The notes: a model not told the origin generated them from the sequence alone. A DNA stretch of 64,000 nucleotides from Melampsora larici-populina 98AG31 (GCF_000204055.1 NW_006768767.1:1-64000); one strand, 5' to 3'. Positions 23,701 to 33,696 are shown, counted from the stretch's first letter. Made by a program: numbers and translations.

Positions 23701-23847
23701 ATCCCAATCACATTCTTAAGAACCCTCTTCAAATCATGGACCAAGGTGGTCTATGAAACTGAATTCATGAAAGGAGGTATTCCAGGCTTCAGACCTAAGA
23801 ACATATCCAACAACTACTTTGTATCACAAACAAATAATCTTAATTGA
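20782..23847 (+). CDS. Large intronless protein, possible secretion signal, internal helical duplication
   Basis: I do not recognise this 1021-aa protein. The frame is uninterrupted over 3 kb, unusual beside genes with up to 13 exons. The start has a weak signal-peptide pattern: Lys4, a hydrophobic run (STIILFYSV) and a possible cleavage after RALC. Residues about 25-560 are polar, His/Asn/Ser/Gln-rich and probably disordered. The C-terminal 450 residues are helical and contain a block twice, about residues 627-716 and 874-967. Each follows the order Val-Ala-rich helix, AFLALL or GFIGIV, W(D/G)F(V/L)K, F(E/S)xWE(N/K)xK, then WxDPxxxF. This suggests an ancient internal duplication. Codon use looks like host genes. 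It could be a rust-specific secreted protein or a host-like gene of a giant element; no function is assigned. Confidence 0.7.
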   Translation: MYLKSISASSTIILFYSVRALCTKPTSSNIKDSLMDSNTWSGYDFTPEPNYLDQALQHHTQNFQDENIPYLQEETSRLNGATVPDRSSQFDPYKNNFEDLIHGLGLYNPAYKFGIENTKQSDIGTSESRIYQVNQPLDTEGKSRYSHNPTPNFFYEPHSRNFERFNEETALVHPQSLHLGQPSQCEIRMQEIGPHPNILDNIQNFDSLSIINDLIRMPEYLSYGLNHDSYSFQDENLHHSNAKDIWSNERFITQKQPQRSCYKNHSEDDLGNMETLKYNSGHDHQDTEVGTAETNALYHLQDTSTLLPYPSRASNWLHGPFHTSPGFQTFSKGNELALHERPYFDKGSWVERQLQENPSPPNSLDSDQVFGPCQIGSLGMSQPILDQHLVNIDHNDKFFQTPLEFDEDVLSRWTEEDLQNMKKLLDPSQSDHQGKEEGTGHKDTKISQPLHEEDSVHSGNEASGQIVEAHNLSNTVQPLSELGGSNIGKKSLLPENELDHIQKTISTNISPSPSTPANIDQHIRAMFPKRRRLNPIAKVTDTHYDHASTKTYLNFSPTENKLQVSMEKENINSTKYNKVRQVLQTLKQTGSFNVDNSLTLSYETSRWFLDLKTKMIANSPQNQAWIKQVSVATKHAYSYITMAFLALLSIYDSIADNPTSIDQVLKDGWDFVKLRFEKWENMKLEKRHIKRFQKARMSYGGGDWQDPHFVFQYLAKLDSEKNMTSEILKSIVDEWRKYRKGSEIPLQSPGQVLQDIFNSYQPESGFILGGFFSRGDVKNPQFEQMNNHLTIKSYSKAKAREMGCVRIANSANFMSQEGFPLCQEVHIFFLSLMQSLLNNYRNMNECDVPTEELTPWLQSTMQSNVEGRHKSNVKKIVKAVSIAEYKVTVGFIGIVRELYQSDLAEDEFRLLISSAWGFLKNTFSEWEKFKFEDKYLQMYFTQLQKRPYSELYWSDPKKIFHGLWQIPLYETCPIPITFLRTLFKSWTKVVYETEFMKGGIPGFRPKNISNNYFVSQTNNLN

Positions 23848-26071
23848 ACTCTGTACCAAATCCTCCCATTCTATTTCTCATCCACACCCTCTTTCTGGGT
23901 AGAAATCAATCATCTTATTGTATTGTGAAGAATTTTCCTATTTATATATGTTTAGCCCCATTTCAGAGAATCTATGGTCATCAAGGGACATCCAAGATAT
24001 CACATAAGATACTCTCATACTTTTGAAGACAAGAATGGCTAACTTGCTACTGGCAGTCCCAATTCACTCTCCATGAAGTTTGTGCAGGCACTCAATCTCA
24101 GGCTGTAGACTCAAAAGAATAGATTTTGTACTTCTCCATGCAAATTTCTCTCATCTTTACTCCTTCATCACAAGTGTTTCATCAACTGTTTCCCAAACAT
24201 AAAGAATTGAGTAAAGGATCAACCTTCCTTCACATTTTGAGGTTGTCTTTGATGTGATATACAATATTCACTATATGCTCTCACAGTTGGTGCATGATTT
24301 GAACCCTGTAAATGCCTTCAACTATAGACTCAAAGCCTCAAAAGTTGAATTGCCATGAAACTGGATGTGTTGTTTTTTGTATAGTGATACTTAATCCACT
24401 ATTTTTATTACATTTTAAGAGTTGCAACATGTATGGCTTCACTCCATATGAAAGCAACATCAGGTCAAATAGTGATTCATAACTGACCTCAAGGAGTGAC
24501 TGGTTTGATCCTTGATGATCTTTATGATTTGTCTACATTTTATCCTTTGGAAAGATGTGGTAGGATTAGTTTCTTTATCACACAAGTGGTGAATAGAGTG
24601 AGGATTGTGACAAACTTTACCAAGTCATATAACGGCCAGGTTGCAAGTCTAAGTACTTAATCTAAGATCTGCTTCTTGCGGGGCACTAGTCTGTAGGACA
24701 CTAATGAAATACTTCAGAGTCACCTTGATGTTGAGGTAGAGCTTGATCTGACCTGACAATCCCACTGCGGCCATGGTTTCAGCTTGGTGAAATAAAAACC
24801 ACCTTGTTGATCATGGAAACTCTCCAGAGGCTATCAAAACCATAATACATAACCCAAGGTGTCTAATAAGTCCAGATATCTGGTAGTTGGGCTGAAAGTG
24901 TGATGATAGAAGCCATGTCATTTCTACAAGCCTCTTGGTCCAAAGACAACACAAGAAGCGCCTCTATGAGAAAACCCCCTCCACTAAAGTTAGGTTTGTA
25001 TGCAGACTGCTACACTTTCTCTTGATTTATCAAGAGTGAGTGCAGCATGCTTTGGGTGGAACCTAGCGTTTGTGCTTTGGGCCTAGTGTGCTAGACACGG
25101 CTTCAAGGACAGACGGATCTCATAGAGATTGGGTAAGAGTCCCATTGAACCAAAAGGTGGGAGGGTTTGAAAAACAGATCTTACCACACAGAAATTGCTC
25201 CTAGGAGGCAAAAAGATGGTGAGAATGAGGTGGTGAGAACAAAGAACAGAGACGGGAATAAGCTCCTACTCTCTTTTTAGAGGGTGTGGCTAGTCATTCT
25301 GCTTTGAAAGATTATGTGATGATCTGAAAGTATTATGTTGAAAAGAAGAAGATGCTGACCTCAAAAACCAATCAAAAGTTTTCAAAAGATCATCAACTAT
25401 CTGAATCAGGTAACAAGACCACTTTACCAAAGTAGTTATAAGCCAAAGACATCAAGTTGCAAGGTAAACAGGACTTTTCAAGTGGGTTAAACGAGTTTTG
25501 GACTTCAAGTTTCAGCCAAGGTCTCATGATTAAGTCAGATTTGGAGATGTTTGGGATATCGGTGTTCTCGATATGATCACTGAACCTGAATCATTCTTCA
25601 TGATCATCCTCTTTGACTTTGTCACATATCGATGATATCATATACCTACTTACCGAATTTATGTGGGGAAGTAAAGACTCTGAGCTTATCAAGACAACTT
25701 TTAGATCGATTCATCTCATAACTCAGTTCATCTACAAAACCAATCAATCAAGTGAAGCTGACAAATCAAATCTCGATTCTAAAGAACCATTCCATTTTGA
25801 TCTCGATAGAAATAGCTTATTACTATTTTGGATACCTCGGTCACAAGATCAGTCACAAGATCATCACTTCTTTCTTTTTTTTCCTTCGGGAACGATCTCG
25901 GGTCTTATGGATATACGCTTCACGGTTCATCGGTTGAGAATTTCGGTTGCAAAGGATGAGTGATTTTTGACTAAGAAATTAGAATCAAGTCAAGAGAAGA
26001 ATTGATGTGGTGGTAAGTCAGATGAAAACTTTAAAGTAAATCGGATATAGAATATTGTAAAGTGATCATTT
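23848..26071. other. Long intergenic region, no supported gene
   Basis: Only short frames occur; the longest, 25613-25963 on the plus strand, has no domain and is not typical of host codon structure. No inverted termini could be paired. The right part belongs to the upstream region of the plus-strand transporter. Confidence 0.35.
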
Positions 26072-26137
26072 GACCGAGGAGATATCGAATCTTGATCGAG
26101 GAGATATCGCATCTTAACCGAGGAGATATCGAATCTC
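26072..26137 (+). promoter_or_regulatory. Three tandem 22-bp units carrying GATATC
   Basis: Three exact-length 22-bp units (26072-26093, 26094-26115, 26116-26137) share CGAGGAGATATCG and differ at two to five positions. Each has GATATC, which reads GATA on both strands. They lie about 940 bp upstream of the transporter start. Dal5-type permeases are classic targets of GATA-factor nitrogen control in ascomycetes; a link here is inference. Confidence 0.55.
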
Positions 26138-26757
26138 CATGAGTTAAACCAGTCAAAGGCTCAGTCTTAGGTTGATATGGAGTGTAATTCTGATCAGCTG
26201 ATTCAGAATTTCAAGCTGTGAAGAATTTGATTCTTCAAGGATGAATGAGTTTATAAAATCAAGCAGACCTTCGAACAAACCGATTAGCTAATTCCTTCTT
26301 GAAAATATAGTTGATCTTCATTTGTCTTTCAATCCATCAACTCATCTTTTCTCCTATTTCTCACCAGCTCATCCTACATAACTCATCCCTATATAAATCT
26401 TGAGATCTTCATCTACATATTCCTGTACCCCACAATATCCCTTACCTTACATACATCCTTGTCTCATCAACCTTGACTTACACACATTTGATTTCGTACT
26501 TTGATTGACTTCATTCGAAAATTCTTTCAAGCCTTCTCCACAGCCTCAAAGTTTTCTTCTACAAATTTAACCAAGATTTACTCTTTTTTCGTTTTAACAA
26601 CAACAAGATATCAAAAAAGGTAGTTATCAACTTAGAAATCTCAAGAAGATACTCGTCTCTTATTTTATTAGTCTATATAAGATACAGGCGAGTAATTACT
26701 TGATTCTATTCATACAGTTCTCAACCCCCTTCGATTGTGGTACATAGTCTTTTTAAA

Positions 26758-26778
26758 GCGAGAGAGAGAGAGAGAGAA
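26758..26778. repeat. (GA)n microsatellite upstream of the transporter
   Basis: About nine GA units (CGAGAGAGAGAGAGAGAGAAA), 300 bp upstream of the start codon. A similar GA tract lies in intron 10 (29231-29244). Confidence 0.75.
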
Positions 26779-27076
26779 ATCAAAACGTAAATAAAAGTAA
26801 CAAACTTAGGCGAAGTGAGCGAAGTGATTGGATCAATCCACTTTTTAACCCCAACGTTTTTAAAATTTCATCTGAATTTGTTTTTACAATTTTACTCCTT
26901 ACTAAACTTTATAGCTTTGAAGTGAAGAATAGATATATTGAGTCGATTAATTTTTTTTACTTCAACAAGAAAGAAAGATACAACCAGATTCGATTTTTGA
27001 ATTCGAAAGAAAAAAATCAATCCACATTCAAGAAATCCAAGTTTTATCTCATTCATTTCATTCATTTATTGAAGAA

Positions 27077-29840
27077 ATGGAAAAATTAATCATAGAAGAA
27101 AAAAAGATTGATGGGATTAAAACTTTAAATGATGATGAATTTCAACCTTCAAATTATTCTTCACTTGTCGATCCTAGTAATAATCCTACTACCAATCAAA
27201 CCAATCGAGCAGAAAAAAAATTAATTGCAAAATTAGATAGAATCATTCTTCCTTTTACTGCACTTCTTTATGTATGTGATCCATTTTTTTTCTTATTCTC
27301 TTTGGAATTTGGAAAAGGTTTCAAATTCACTGATTTTCTTGGTTTCTTCTTTTTTTTGTGATCGGTGTGGAATTTCAATCTGGTTTCGTGTTTCGAATAT
27401 GACGGTAAACTGGAATGAATGAAAAAAAACATTCTCCTTTGGATTTGATTTCTAAAGCTTTCTGCTTATTTAGATAGAGGTAACGAGATCTTTCTCTCAC
27501 ATCATATGATCTTAAATAATTTGATTTCTCGTCACTTTTTTTTGCTTTTATTTTGGGGGGGGTTGAATTTAGGTAATTTGGGTAATGCTAAATTACAAGG
27601 ATTAAAAGCTCAACTTTTAGGAAATAACGATATTAAATTTTCAGTTGTACTTTGCGCGTTAGTAATCTTTTCAAAGTTTTATATTCTCATTGGAGATTTA
27701 TATCTTGATAATTGATTTTTGGAATCCGATTGATAGGTTTTATATTACCTACATAGTCTTTTCAATTCCTGTAAGGTTTCAGTATCTTTTCTTTCTGAAA
27801 AGCTTTTTGTGATCAAGAAAAGCTTATGGATCTTTTTTTTTCTTTCCTTCAGGGAACTCTTTTATCAAGAGCTATTACTCCAAGTACTTCAATGGCATTA
27901 GGAGCCATGATTTGGTCAATTGCTGCAAGCGCGATGGCCTCAGCTCAAAATTATCCAAGTTTGGTTGTTTGTAGATTATTCATTGGTTTAGTTTAGTCAA
28001 TTTCTTCTTCTTATCCCATATTCCAAACCAAAAAAAAAACTGTCATGAAAAAAGAATGAAACTGAGATGATCATTTTTTTTTGCTTTTTGGATTGGAAAT
28101 TGGAAAACAAGGGTGAAGCATTGTTTGGTCAAACCGTTTCATTTTATTTTAGTTTATGGTATAAGAAAAATGAAGTAAGTAAACGGATTGCAATCTTTAT
28201 TGGAGCTGGTACTTTAGCTGGTGCATTTGGTGGATTGATTGCATTTGGAGTTTCAAATATTAAATCTTCTTCTATATCAACTTGGAGGATTTTGTAAGTT
28301 TTATTTTTTTTTAAAAAAATCGATTCAAGAATTTTCAACCTTTTCTTGTTAACTTTTGGGTTCGCATTTTTTTTTCTTTTGGTTTGGTTTCATAAAAGGT
28401 TTCTTATTGAAGGTTTACCTTCGGTTCTTTTGGCTATTGCTCTTTTCTTTTGTTTACCTACTAAACCTGAGAAAACTAAATATCTTAATGAAACTGAAAG
28501 AGAATTATTATTGAATCGATTAAAACAAGATGGATTACATGAGGTAAGCCAAAGAAAAACCAACTTTTTTGAAAAAATTATTTTTCTTGGAGGATTTGTT
28601 TCTGCTTTGTATAGCTTAAGTCATTAAGTTATTGATTGGTTTTTGTTTCTGAATAGAGTTCTAATAAAATCGATTGGAATGGGGTTAAAAGAGCATTTAC
28701 TGATTGGAAAACATATGTGATTTCTGTGAGTGATTCTGATGAAACAATCGTCTAGTCTTTGTGATGCTTAGATTTCTCTGACTGAATCAAAATTCCACGA
28801 CATTCATACATTCTTTCTTAATGATCCAGGTCTTATATAGTTGTATGAATTTAACACTAGGAAGTGTTAGTGGTTTCTTACCTACAATAATTTCATCGTA
28901 AGCAAACACTTCATGTTCCTTCTGTTGAAGACCATAATCATAACTAACAAAACAAAAAAAATCGAATCAACAGAATGGGTTATAGTGATGCATCAGCTCA
29001 ACTACATACTGTACCACCATATGCAGTCGCCTTAGTCTTTATGATCTCTTTATCTACTATTTCTGATAAACTTAGTAGTAGAGGATTACCGATCGTATCG
29101 GTCTTTTCGATCTCTTCTATAGGTTGGTTAATCCTTTTATTAGTCGAAACCAATCAACATGTTAGATATTTTGCTACTTTTTGTGTTGTGATTGGTGGTG
29201 TAAGTTTTTTTTTTCAACTTTTCTTCACAGAGAGAGAGAGAGAGAAAGGTGAATTGATGGGTTGTGTTTCTTGTTTGGGGGGGTTCGGATAGTATGCGGC
29301 TATTCCTTTGATTATTGGTTGGGTTAGTAATAATACGCCTAATCAGAGTCAACGTGCAGTTTCATTAGGAATGTTAAACACAGTGTCAGTTTTTTGGTCA
29401 ACATTTTTGGAACCCATTCAAAGACTTATTTCTTACGATTATGATTATCTATTAAAACTAAACTGACCTTGATTCTCTTTGGGTTTTTTTCGTTGATCTT
29501 TATTAGTGGTCAATGTTTATCAATCCTTGCTGCATTTATCTTTCCTGAATCAGAAAAACCTGGATGGAAAACTGGCTTTGGAACCAACTTGGCATTTAAT
29601 CTTTTAGCCATCTTAATCAGTTTGTGTATGACAAGTTATTATCGATTAGAGAATCGTAAACGTGATCGACAAAACCTTGGAACAGAGAAATCGATTGAAT
29701 CTGATTATGATTTATCACCTAGTTTGTCATACTATTTCATCTTCTTTTGATTTGTTTAGTTTGGTTTTGGTTAACTGATTTGATATTTACTTTTTCTTTT
29801 GTTTGAATTTTTTTTTGTAGGTTTTAGATATGTACCATAA
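27077..29840 (+). CDS. MFS transporter, allantoate/nicotinate permease-like (Dal5 family), 13 exons
   Basis: Thirteen exons: 27077-27271, 27458-27479, 27573-27657, 27737-27770, 27853-27990, 28112-28293, 28399-28543, 28657-28725, 28830-28897, 28974-29199, 29293-29384, 29507-29721 and 29821-29840 (496 aa). Exon plan and phases copy those of the paralog at 14087-16571, including the 22-nt exon (LSAYLDR) and a 20-nt last exon ending FRYVP. Signatures are GNLGNAKLQGLKAQLLG, FYITYIVFSIP, GEALFGQTVSFYFSLWYKKNE, FIGAGTLAGAFGGLIAFG and GYSDASAQLHTVPPYAVALVF. One extra intron (27771-27852) splits IP|GT. The donor after exon 5 is GTTTAG, weaker than the others, so splicing there is the least certain step. 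The substrate is unknown; proposed role is plasma-membrane uptake of a small carboxylate. Confidence 0.92.
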
Positions 29841-30131
29841 CTTTAAAACCTTTAATGGTTAAACAAAATAATTGCATAATTTCATCATTTGTACATTTTA
29901 ATCTTTGTTTTCTTTAATCAATCATCAACCATTATCATCATCATGATCTTTTATTTCCTTTGAATGATCAATTCATTCCACCAGAAAGAAAAGAAAAAAA
30001 ACTTTCAATTCTAATCCAAGAAAGAAAGAAAAAAGTGTGAGGTTTCACAAAATTTAATGAATTGGTTGTATTTTTTGTGAAGGTTTAGGTGGGTTTTTTG
30101 TAAGGTGCATAAGTTGAGAGTAAGGGATCCC
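29841..30131. other. 3' flank of transporter
   Basis: T- and A-rich 3' untranslated sequence with no gene, ending at the TAA duplication of the next element. Confidence 0.4.
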
Positions 30132-30477
30132 TAAGAGCATCTCCTATCGTCTCGGTAAACGGCTTCGGTACGGTAAATTTTACCGTACCGAGGGTCAAAA
30201 CTCCCAATCGTGTCAAAATCATGCATCGGTACCCACAGAATCTGTAGAAATTCTGTAGAGGTCCAGTAAATTTGCTGGACCTCTACCGATTCTGCAGAGG
30301 TCGGTATCTGCAAATCTGCTCGACTTCTACCGAGCCGATCCTACAACTCATCCTCAAATCAGTCCCACTCTATCCCACTACACCTGTATCACCATCAAAC
30401 ACCAATTTCATCTTGTAAATTCTCCGTTTTCTGTGATCAATGGTTTTCAAATGGTCATATAGATAACTTGGCTGTTC

Positions 30478-30610
30478 TCTAATTGATCTTTTTCTAATTG
30501 ATCTTTTTCTAATCGATCGTTTTTTGATTGACTTTTTTCAATCGTTTGTTTTCAGCTCGTTTGATTTCAGCTCGATTGTTTTCAGCTCGATTGTTTTCAA
30601 GTCAATTGTT
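30478..30610 (+). repeat. Minisatellite of 15-16 bp units
   Basis: Three units of about 16 bp with TCTAATTGATCTTTT are followed by about five units with TCAGCTCGATTGTTT. Both unit types are built around ATTGAT/TCGATT. It lies inside the Harbinger-type element. Confidence 0.7.
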
Positions 30611-30779
30611 ATGAAGTCAATCATCTTGTTTTCAAAGTGATTGTTCTGAAATCAATTGTCATCAGATCAATTGTCTTTGCAAACTGATTGTGCTCGGATG
30701 GATTGTTGCGTGATAGAACATGAGATTTGCAGTTTTTTTTACCGAACATACGATAGTGGCAATGAGGTGTTGTATGTAC

Positions 30780-30942
30780 TTGCGGTACTCAAAGCTACAT
30801 ATGTACGCGTACATAGTTTGCGTACATAGTTTTTTTTGGCGGGGAAAAAAACAAAAGAAGTATATTCGAAGTATTTCGCCCGCCAAAAAAAAACTATGTA
30901 CGGCAACTATGTACGCGTACATAGTTGCTTTGAGTACCGTAA
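30780..30942. mobile_element. Nested MITE with about 65-bp inverted repeats
   Basis: The ends read TT(G/A)CGGTACTCAAAGC and continue through TATGTACGCGTACATAGTT, CGTACATAGTTTTTTTT and GGCGGG on both sides. The arms cover most of the 163 bp. The TACTCAAAG/CTTTGAGTA end also appears in the LINE-associated repeats at 19.26 and 55.19 kb. Confidence 0.75.
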
Positions 30943-31069
30943 CTGTACTTTGTTTGATATAATGCAACGATAGTGGATTTCCACCGTTCTGTATCAAGTG
31001 ATACCGTACCGAGTCAGTATGTACAGAAAATTTACAGAAAATTTACTCGAACAATAGGAGATGCTCTAA

Positions 31070-31418
31070 CCCTCCGCAACCGGAAACCAAATTCTACATA
31101 TTTGTGAGCCACCGGTCCCGGATGAAGGCAGTCTTTGTGCAAACAAATCTTGAAATACAAGGCCTGAACTAGCCCTATATATAGCATGTCCATAGATAGT
31201 CACAAGGGTGGTGACAGCTGCTATGGAAGCCCGTCTCAATCTCCCTAACGTGCGGATCGCTCTTTGATGTAGCAAGACGAGGTTACAATTACGTTGTGCC
31301 ACATATAGAGTCCAGCAATACCGTTGCGTTGCAACTTGAACTTGCCTAAAGTCGACTTCGGAACATCTTGAGGAACGAGGCCGAGGCGAGTTCCAAACCG
31401 GTGTAGCAACGGTTGAAG
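31070..31418. other. Unassigned sequence between two transposons
   Basis: A 78-codon frame (31302-31066, minus) has no domain I recognise. Nothing else is seen. Confidence 0.3.
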
Positions 31419-31654
31419 CGCCCCGCTCCGCCCCGCTTTCAGGCGTTTTTTTAGCAGCGGGACGCTGTCCCGCTACATAGGGGAATTGCTCCCGCCCCGC
31501 TTTATGTTCAGACCCGCTACATCATTGATGCAGCGGTGCGTGTGCTGGACCCGCTCTCGCCCCGCTACCTTTGTTTTGAAGAAAAGGAAGCGGGATGAGG
31601 CGGAAGAGGTATCGAATTTTTTTTAATATGCACAAAGAAATCTATATTGACATA

Positions 31655-31885
31655 GGAAAATTAAAGTACTCAAAAAACGTTGATAAGGAGTGACTACAAA
31701 TAATAGGATGAAATCGAGTATAGGAGGACAAGCAACAAAACATAAAAATTTCAAAAACAGTGACAATGAGCGACTTGAAACATTAATAAAGTAAAGAAAA
31801 AATAAACAAAACTAAGGAAAAAAACATAAAGTATTCAAAAAGAGTATTAAGGAGCGACTTGAAACATTAGTAAAGGAAAAAAGGA
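31655..31885 (+). repeat. Imperfect tandem repeat in the hAT 3' flank
   Basis: GAGCGACTTGAAACATTA recurs at about 31767 and 31853, with a looser copy at about 31688 (GGAGTGACTACAAATAAT). Each is preceded by a TATTCAAAAA- or TACTCAAAAA-like string. The unit is about 83-86 bp and A-rich. Confidence 0.5.
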
Positions 31886-31957
31886 AATAACTGAAGAAAC
31901 ACTTGAGAAGATAGATGAGATAAAACAACAAAAGGTTGACATTATGAGTAAGCTTGC

Positions 31958-32230
31958 TCAGTTTTGTTTGCAAGGATGAGTTTGAAAGGTGGCAAGATAT
32001 TTGATAGCTTCTGAGAACTTGTCATCAGTGGTAATGTCATGTCTTAACCATTCTCGACAGCCAACAGCACAAGAGATGGTTTTTGGTTTCAACGAACCAC
32101 GGGCAGGAACAGCAATATCAGCTGCCGAAGAAAAAACACGTTCCTCGGCGCATGAGGTAGCTGAAATGCTGAGATAGTCACGGGCCATTGACGCAAGGAC
32201 AGGGTAGTGGCAAGAATTATCCTAAGACAA
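31958..32230 (-). pseudogene. hAT transposase C-terminal dimerisation domain
   Basis: The motif YLSISATSCAEERVFSSAADI, followed by KPKTISCAVGCREWLR, is the standard hAT dimerisation signature (YLxIPATSxxSERxFS ... LxPxxxxxxxxxKxWLR). It marks the 3' end of a transposase gene whose 5' half is not in the flanking sequence. Confidence 0.85.
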
Positions 32231-32928
32231 TGAAACATACGGGTCAGTTCTTGATTATTGTGTGTAGGTGATGAGAGAAAAGATAACTCACGTCCCACCA
32301 AGACAGCTCGCTTTGGCCCGGGAGGATTGGGTGGTTCCCTTGGAGGTATAGCTCGAGTTCGGCCGAACGGACAGAATCTGACGTTTGTACGGATGCCATT
32401 GAAGTGAATACATCAAACTGGTCGAATACTTCCCCAGAAACAGGGGATGGAGTCGGTTCAGGGCTGGAGGCTGGAGTAGCAGGCCAAGCAGCAAGAGTCT
32501 TCTGAAAGATTTCTTCAATGCACTCTTTGGCTTGTGCAGCTTCATTGGGGTAGTGTAAGTCGAAAAACTTGAGTCAATACTTAGGATTGAGTATGGTGAC
32601 CACTATGATCACTTCGGCGGATACAGCTTCATTGCGGTACTTGACCAGTTGGTTTACCATGGTTTCTACCATGGTTGCGAGGCTTGGAAAGATTGTTGTG
32701 TCGGATATCTCACTGAGCAGATCGCTCACTCTGAGATACTCGGCCAGAAGCAAGGCGCCAGTTGGCGTATTGCCCTCCATGCGCTTAGTCGAATGACGAA
32801 AAACCTAGAAAGCAAACATCAGAACTCTGATCACAAAAAGAACATACCCATTGAGAAATTGAAAATGAAAGAAAGAAGTACTTGTAAGGTTCGATGAGAA
32901 CCTTCACTGGATACTTCGGACGGGACGC

Positions 32929-33273
32929 TGTGAGGCACAGCGGTAGGGTTTTCTAGAACCCAAGAGATCTAATCTTTAATTACTAAAGCCTACGAGAAAC
33001 CAGCTGGTTCCGAAGGATAGAGGGCGGATGATTAGTCCCGATATCTCTCGACTACAATAAGATGATAAAAGATAGAAAGAAATAAAGAATGAAAGAAAAC
33101 TGTTCTCATACCTGGTTCCGAAGGATAGAGGGCGGATGATTAGTCCCGATATCTCTAAGGAACCATTCGAGATGAGATGTGAAAAACAAATATATATGAA
33201 TCTAATTTAGGTCTAAGTAGTTTTGTATTAAGTGTTTGTACTTGGTGTTTAAGTAATGACCAAAGGTCTTACA
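32929..33273 (-). repeat. Ty3/gypsy long terminal repeat (3' LTR on minus strand)
   Basis: On the minus strand it starts TGTAAGACC right after a purine tract (AATGGAGGGGAGAC) and ends GTGCCTCACA, giving TG...CA ends over 345 bp. It sits downstream of a gypsy integrase in the same orientation. The flanking bases GACGC (32924-32928) would be one copy of the target duplication. The partner LTR is not visible because the element runs into the assembly gap. Confidence 0.75.
33005..33157. repeat. 45-bp direct repeat inside the LTR
   Basis: The block containing GGTTCCGAAGGATAGAGGGC and GTCCCGATATCTCT occurs at about 33005-33049 and again at about 33113-33157, nearly identical. The period is about 108 bp. 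This is a partial tandem duplication within the LTR. Confidence 0.85.
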
Positions 33274-33696
33274 GTCTCCCCTCCATTAAAAGAATCGAGC
33301 ATGCCTTGTGAGTAAACCAAAGAAACAGAGAGAAAATTGAAAAAAAAGTAAAGCGCTGCTAATGTTGAAAAGTAAAAGAACAAAGAAAGAAAAAAAAGAA
33401 CTGAAAAGAAATTAAAATTAACATTGAAAGCCAACCATGTAGCTGCAAAGGAAAAAGAAAAGGAGAAAAAAAGGAAACAGAGAAAAAAGAAAAGAAAGGA
33501 AAAAAAGGAACTTGAGGTGAAAAGTTGTTGATCGTGGTCAATGGTCGTTGAATTCTATGCTTGCCCGCGTAATCCTAAGACGTCGTCGCCACCTAGGGAA
33601 TGAAGTCGAAATGTATGTGCTCACAAAGTGGCCTAGGTATTGTTTTCTTGACAATTTTCGTAGTATACTACGGCGGTGCATACAAGGGAGAGGAAC
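33274..33696. other. A-rich spacer between gypsy integrase and LTR
   Basis: Purine-rich low-complexity sequence (GAAAGAAAA runs, 33300-33520) on the plus strand. The polypurine tract lies at its LTR side. No coding is seen. Confidence 0.5.

Larger units (their letters stand above)
30132..31069. mobile_element. PIF/Harbinger-type non-autonomous element, TAA target duplication
   Basis: TAA at 30132-30134 and 31067-31069 flank inverted ends GAGCATCTCCTAT(C/T)GT. A TAA/TTA 3-bp duplication and GAGCATCTCC-like ends are characteristic of PIF/Harbinger MITEs. The interior repeats CGGTAC/GTACCG palindromes, a minisatellite (30478-30610) and a second nested MITE (30780-30942). No transposase domain is visible. 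Confidence 0.75.
31419..32928 (-). mobile_element. hAT transposon, 3' part of transposase, cut by a gypsy LTR
   Basis: The right end of the element (on the minus strand) is GC-rich, with repeated CCCCGC/GCGGG motifs at 31419-31560. The coding parts on the minus strand, in order, are: VFRHSTKRMEGNTPTGALLLAEYLRVSD ... PSLATMVETMVNQLVKY ... VTILNPKY (32811-32574); an acidic and Pro-rich spacer (32545-32288); and the hAT dimerisation domain with CHYPVLASMARDYLSISATSCAEERVFS and a C-terminal LRHDI-type end (32188-31958). Short introns separate them. The family's N-terminal part (BED finger, first catalytic Asp) is absent because the gypsy LTR starts at 32929. Confidence 0.85.

Noticed and set aside
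25613..25963. 116-codon plus-strand frame
   Set aside because: No domain and no splicing context; it lies in the long upstream region of the transporter.
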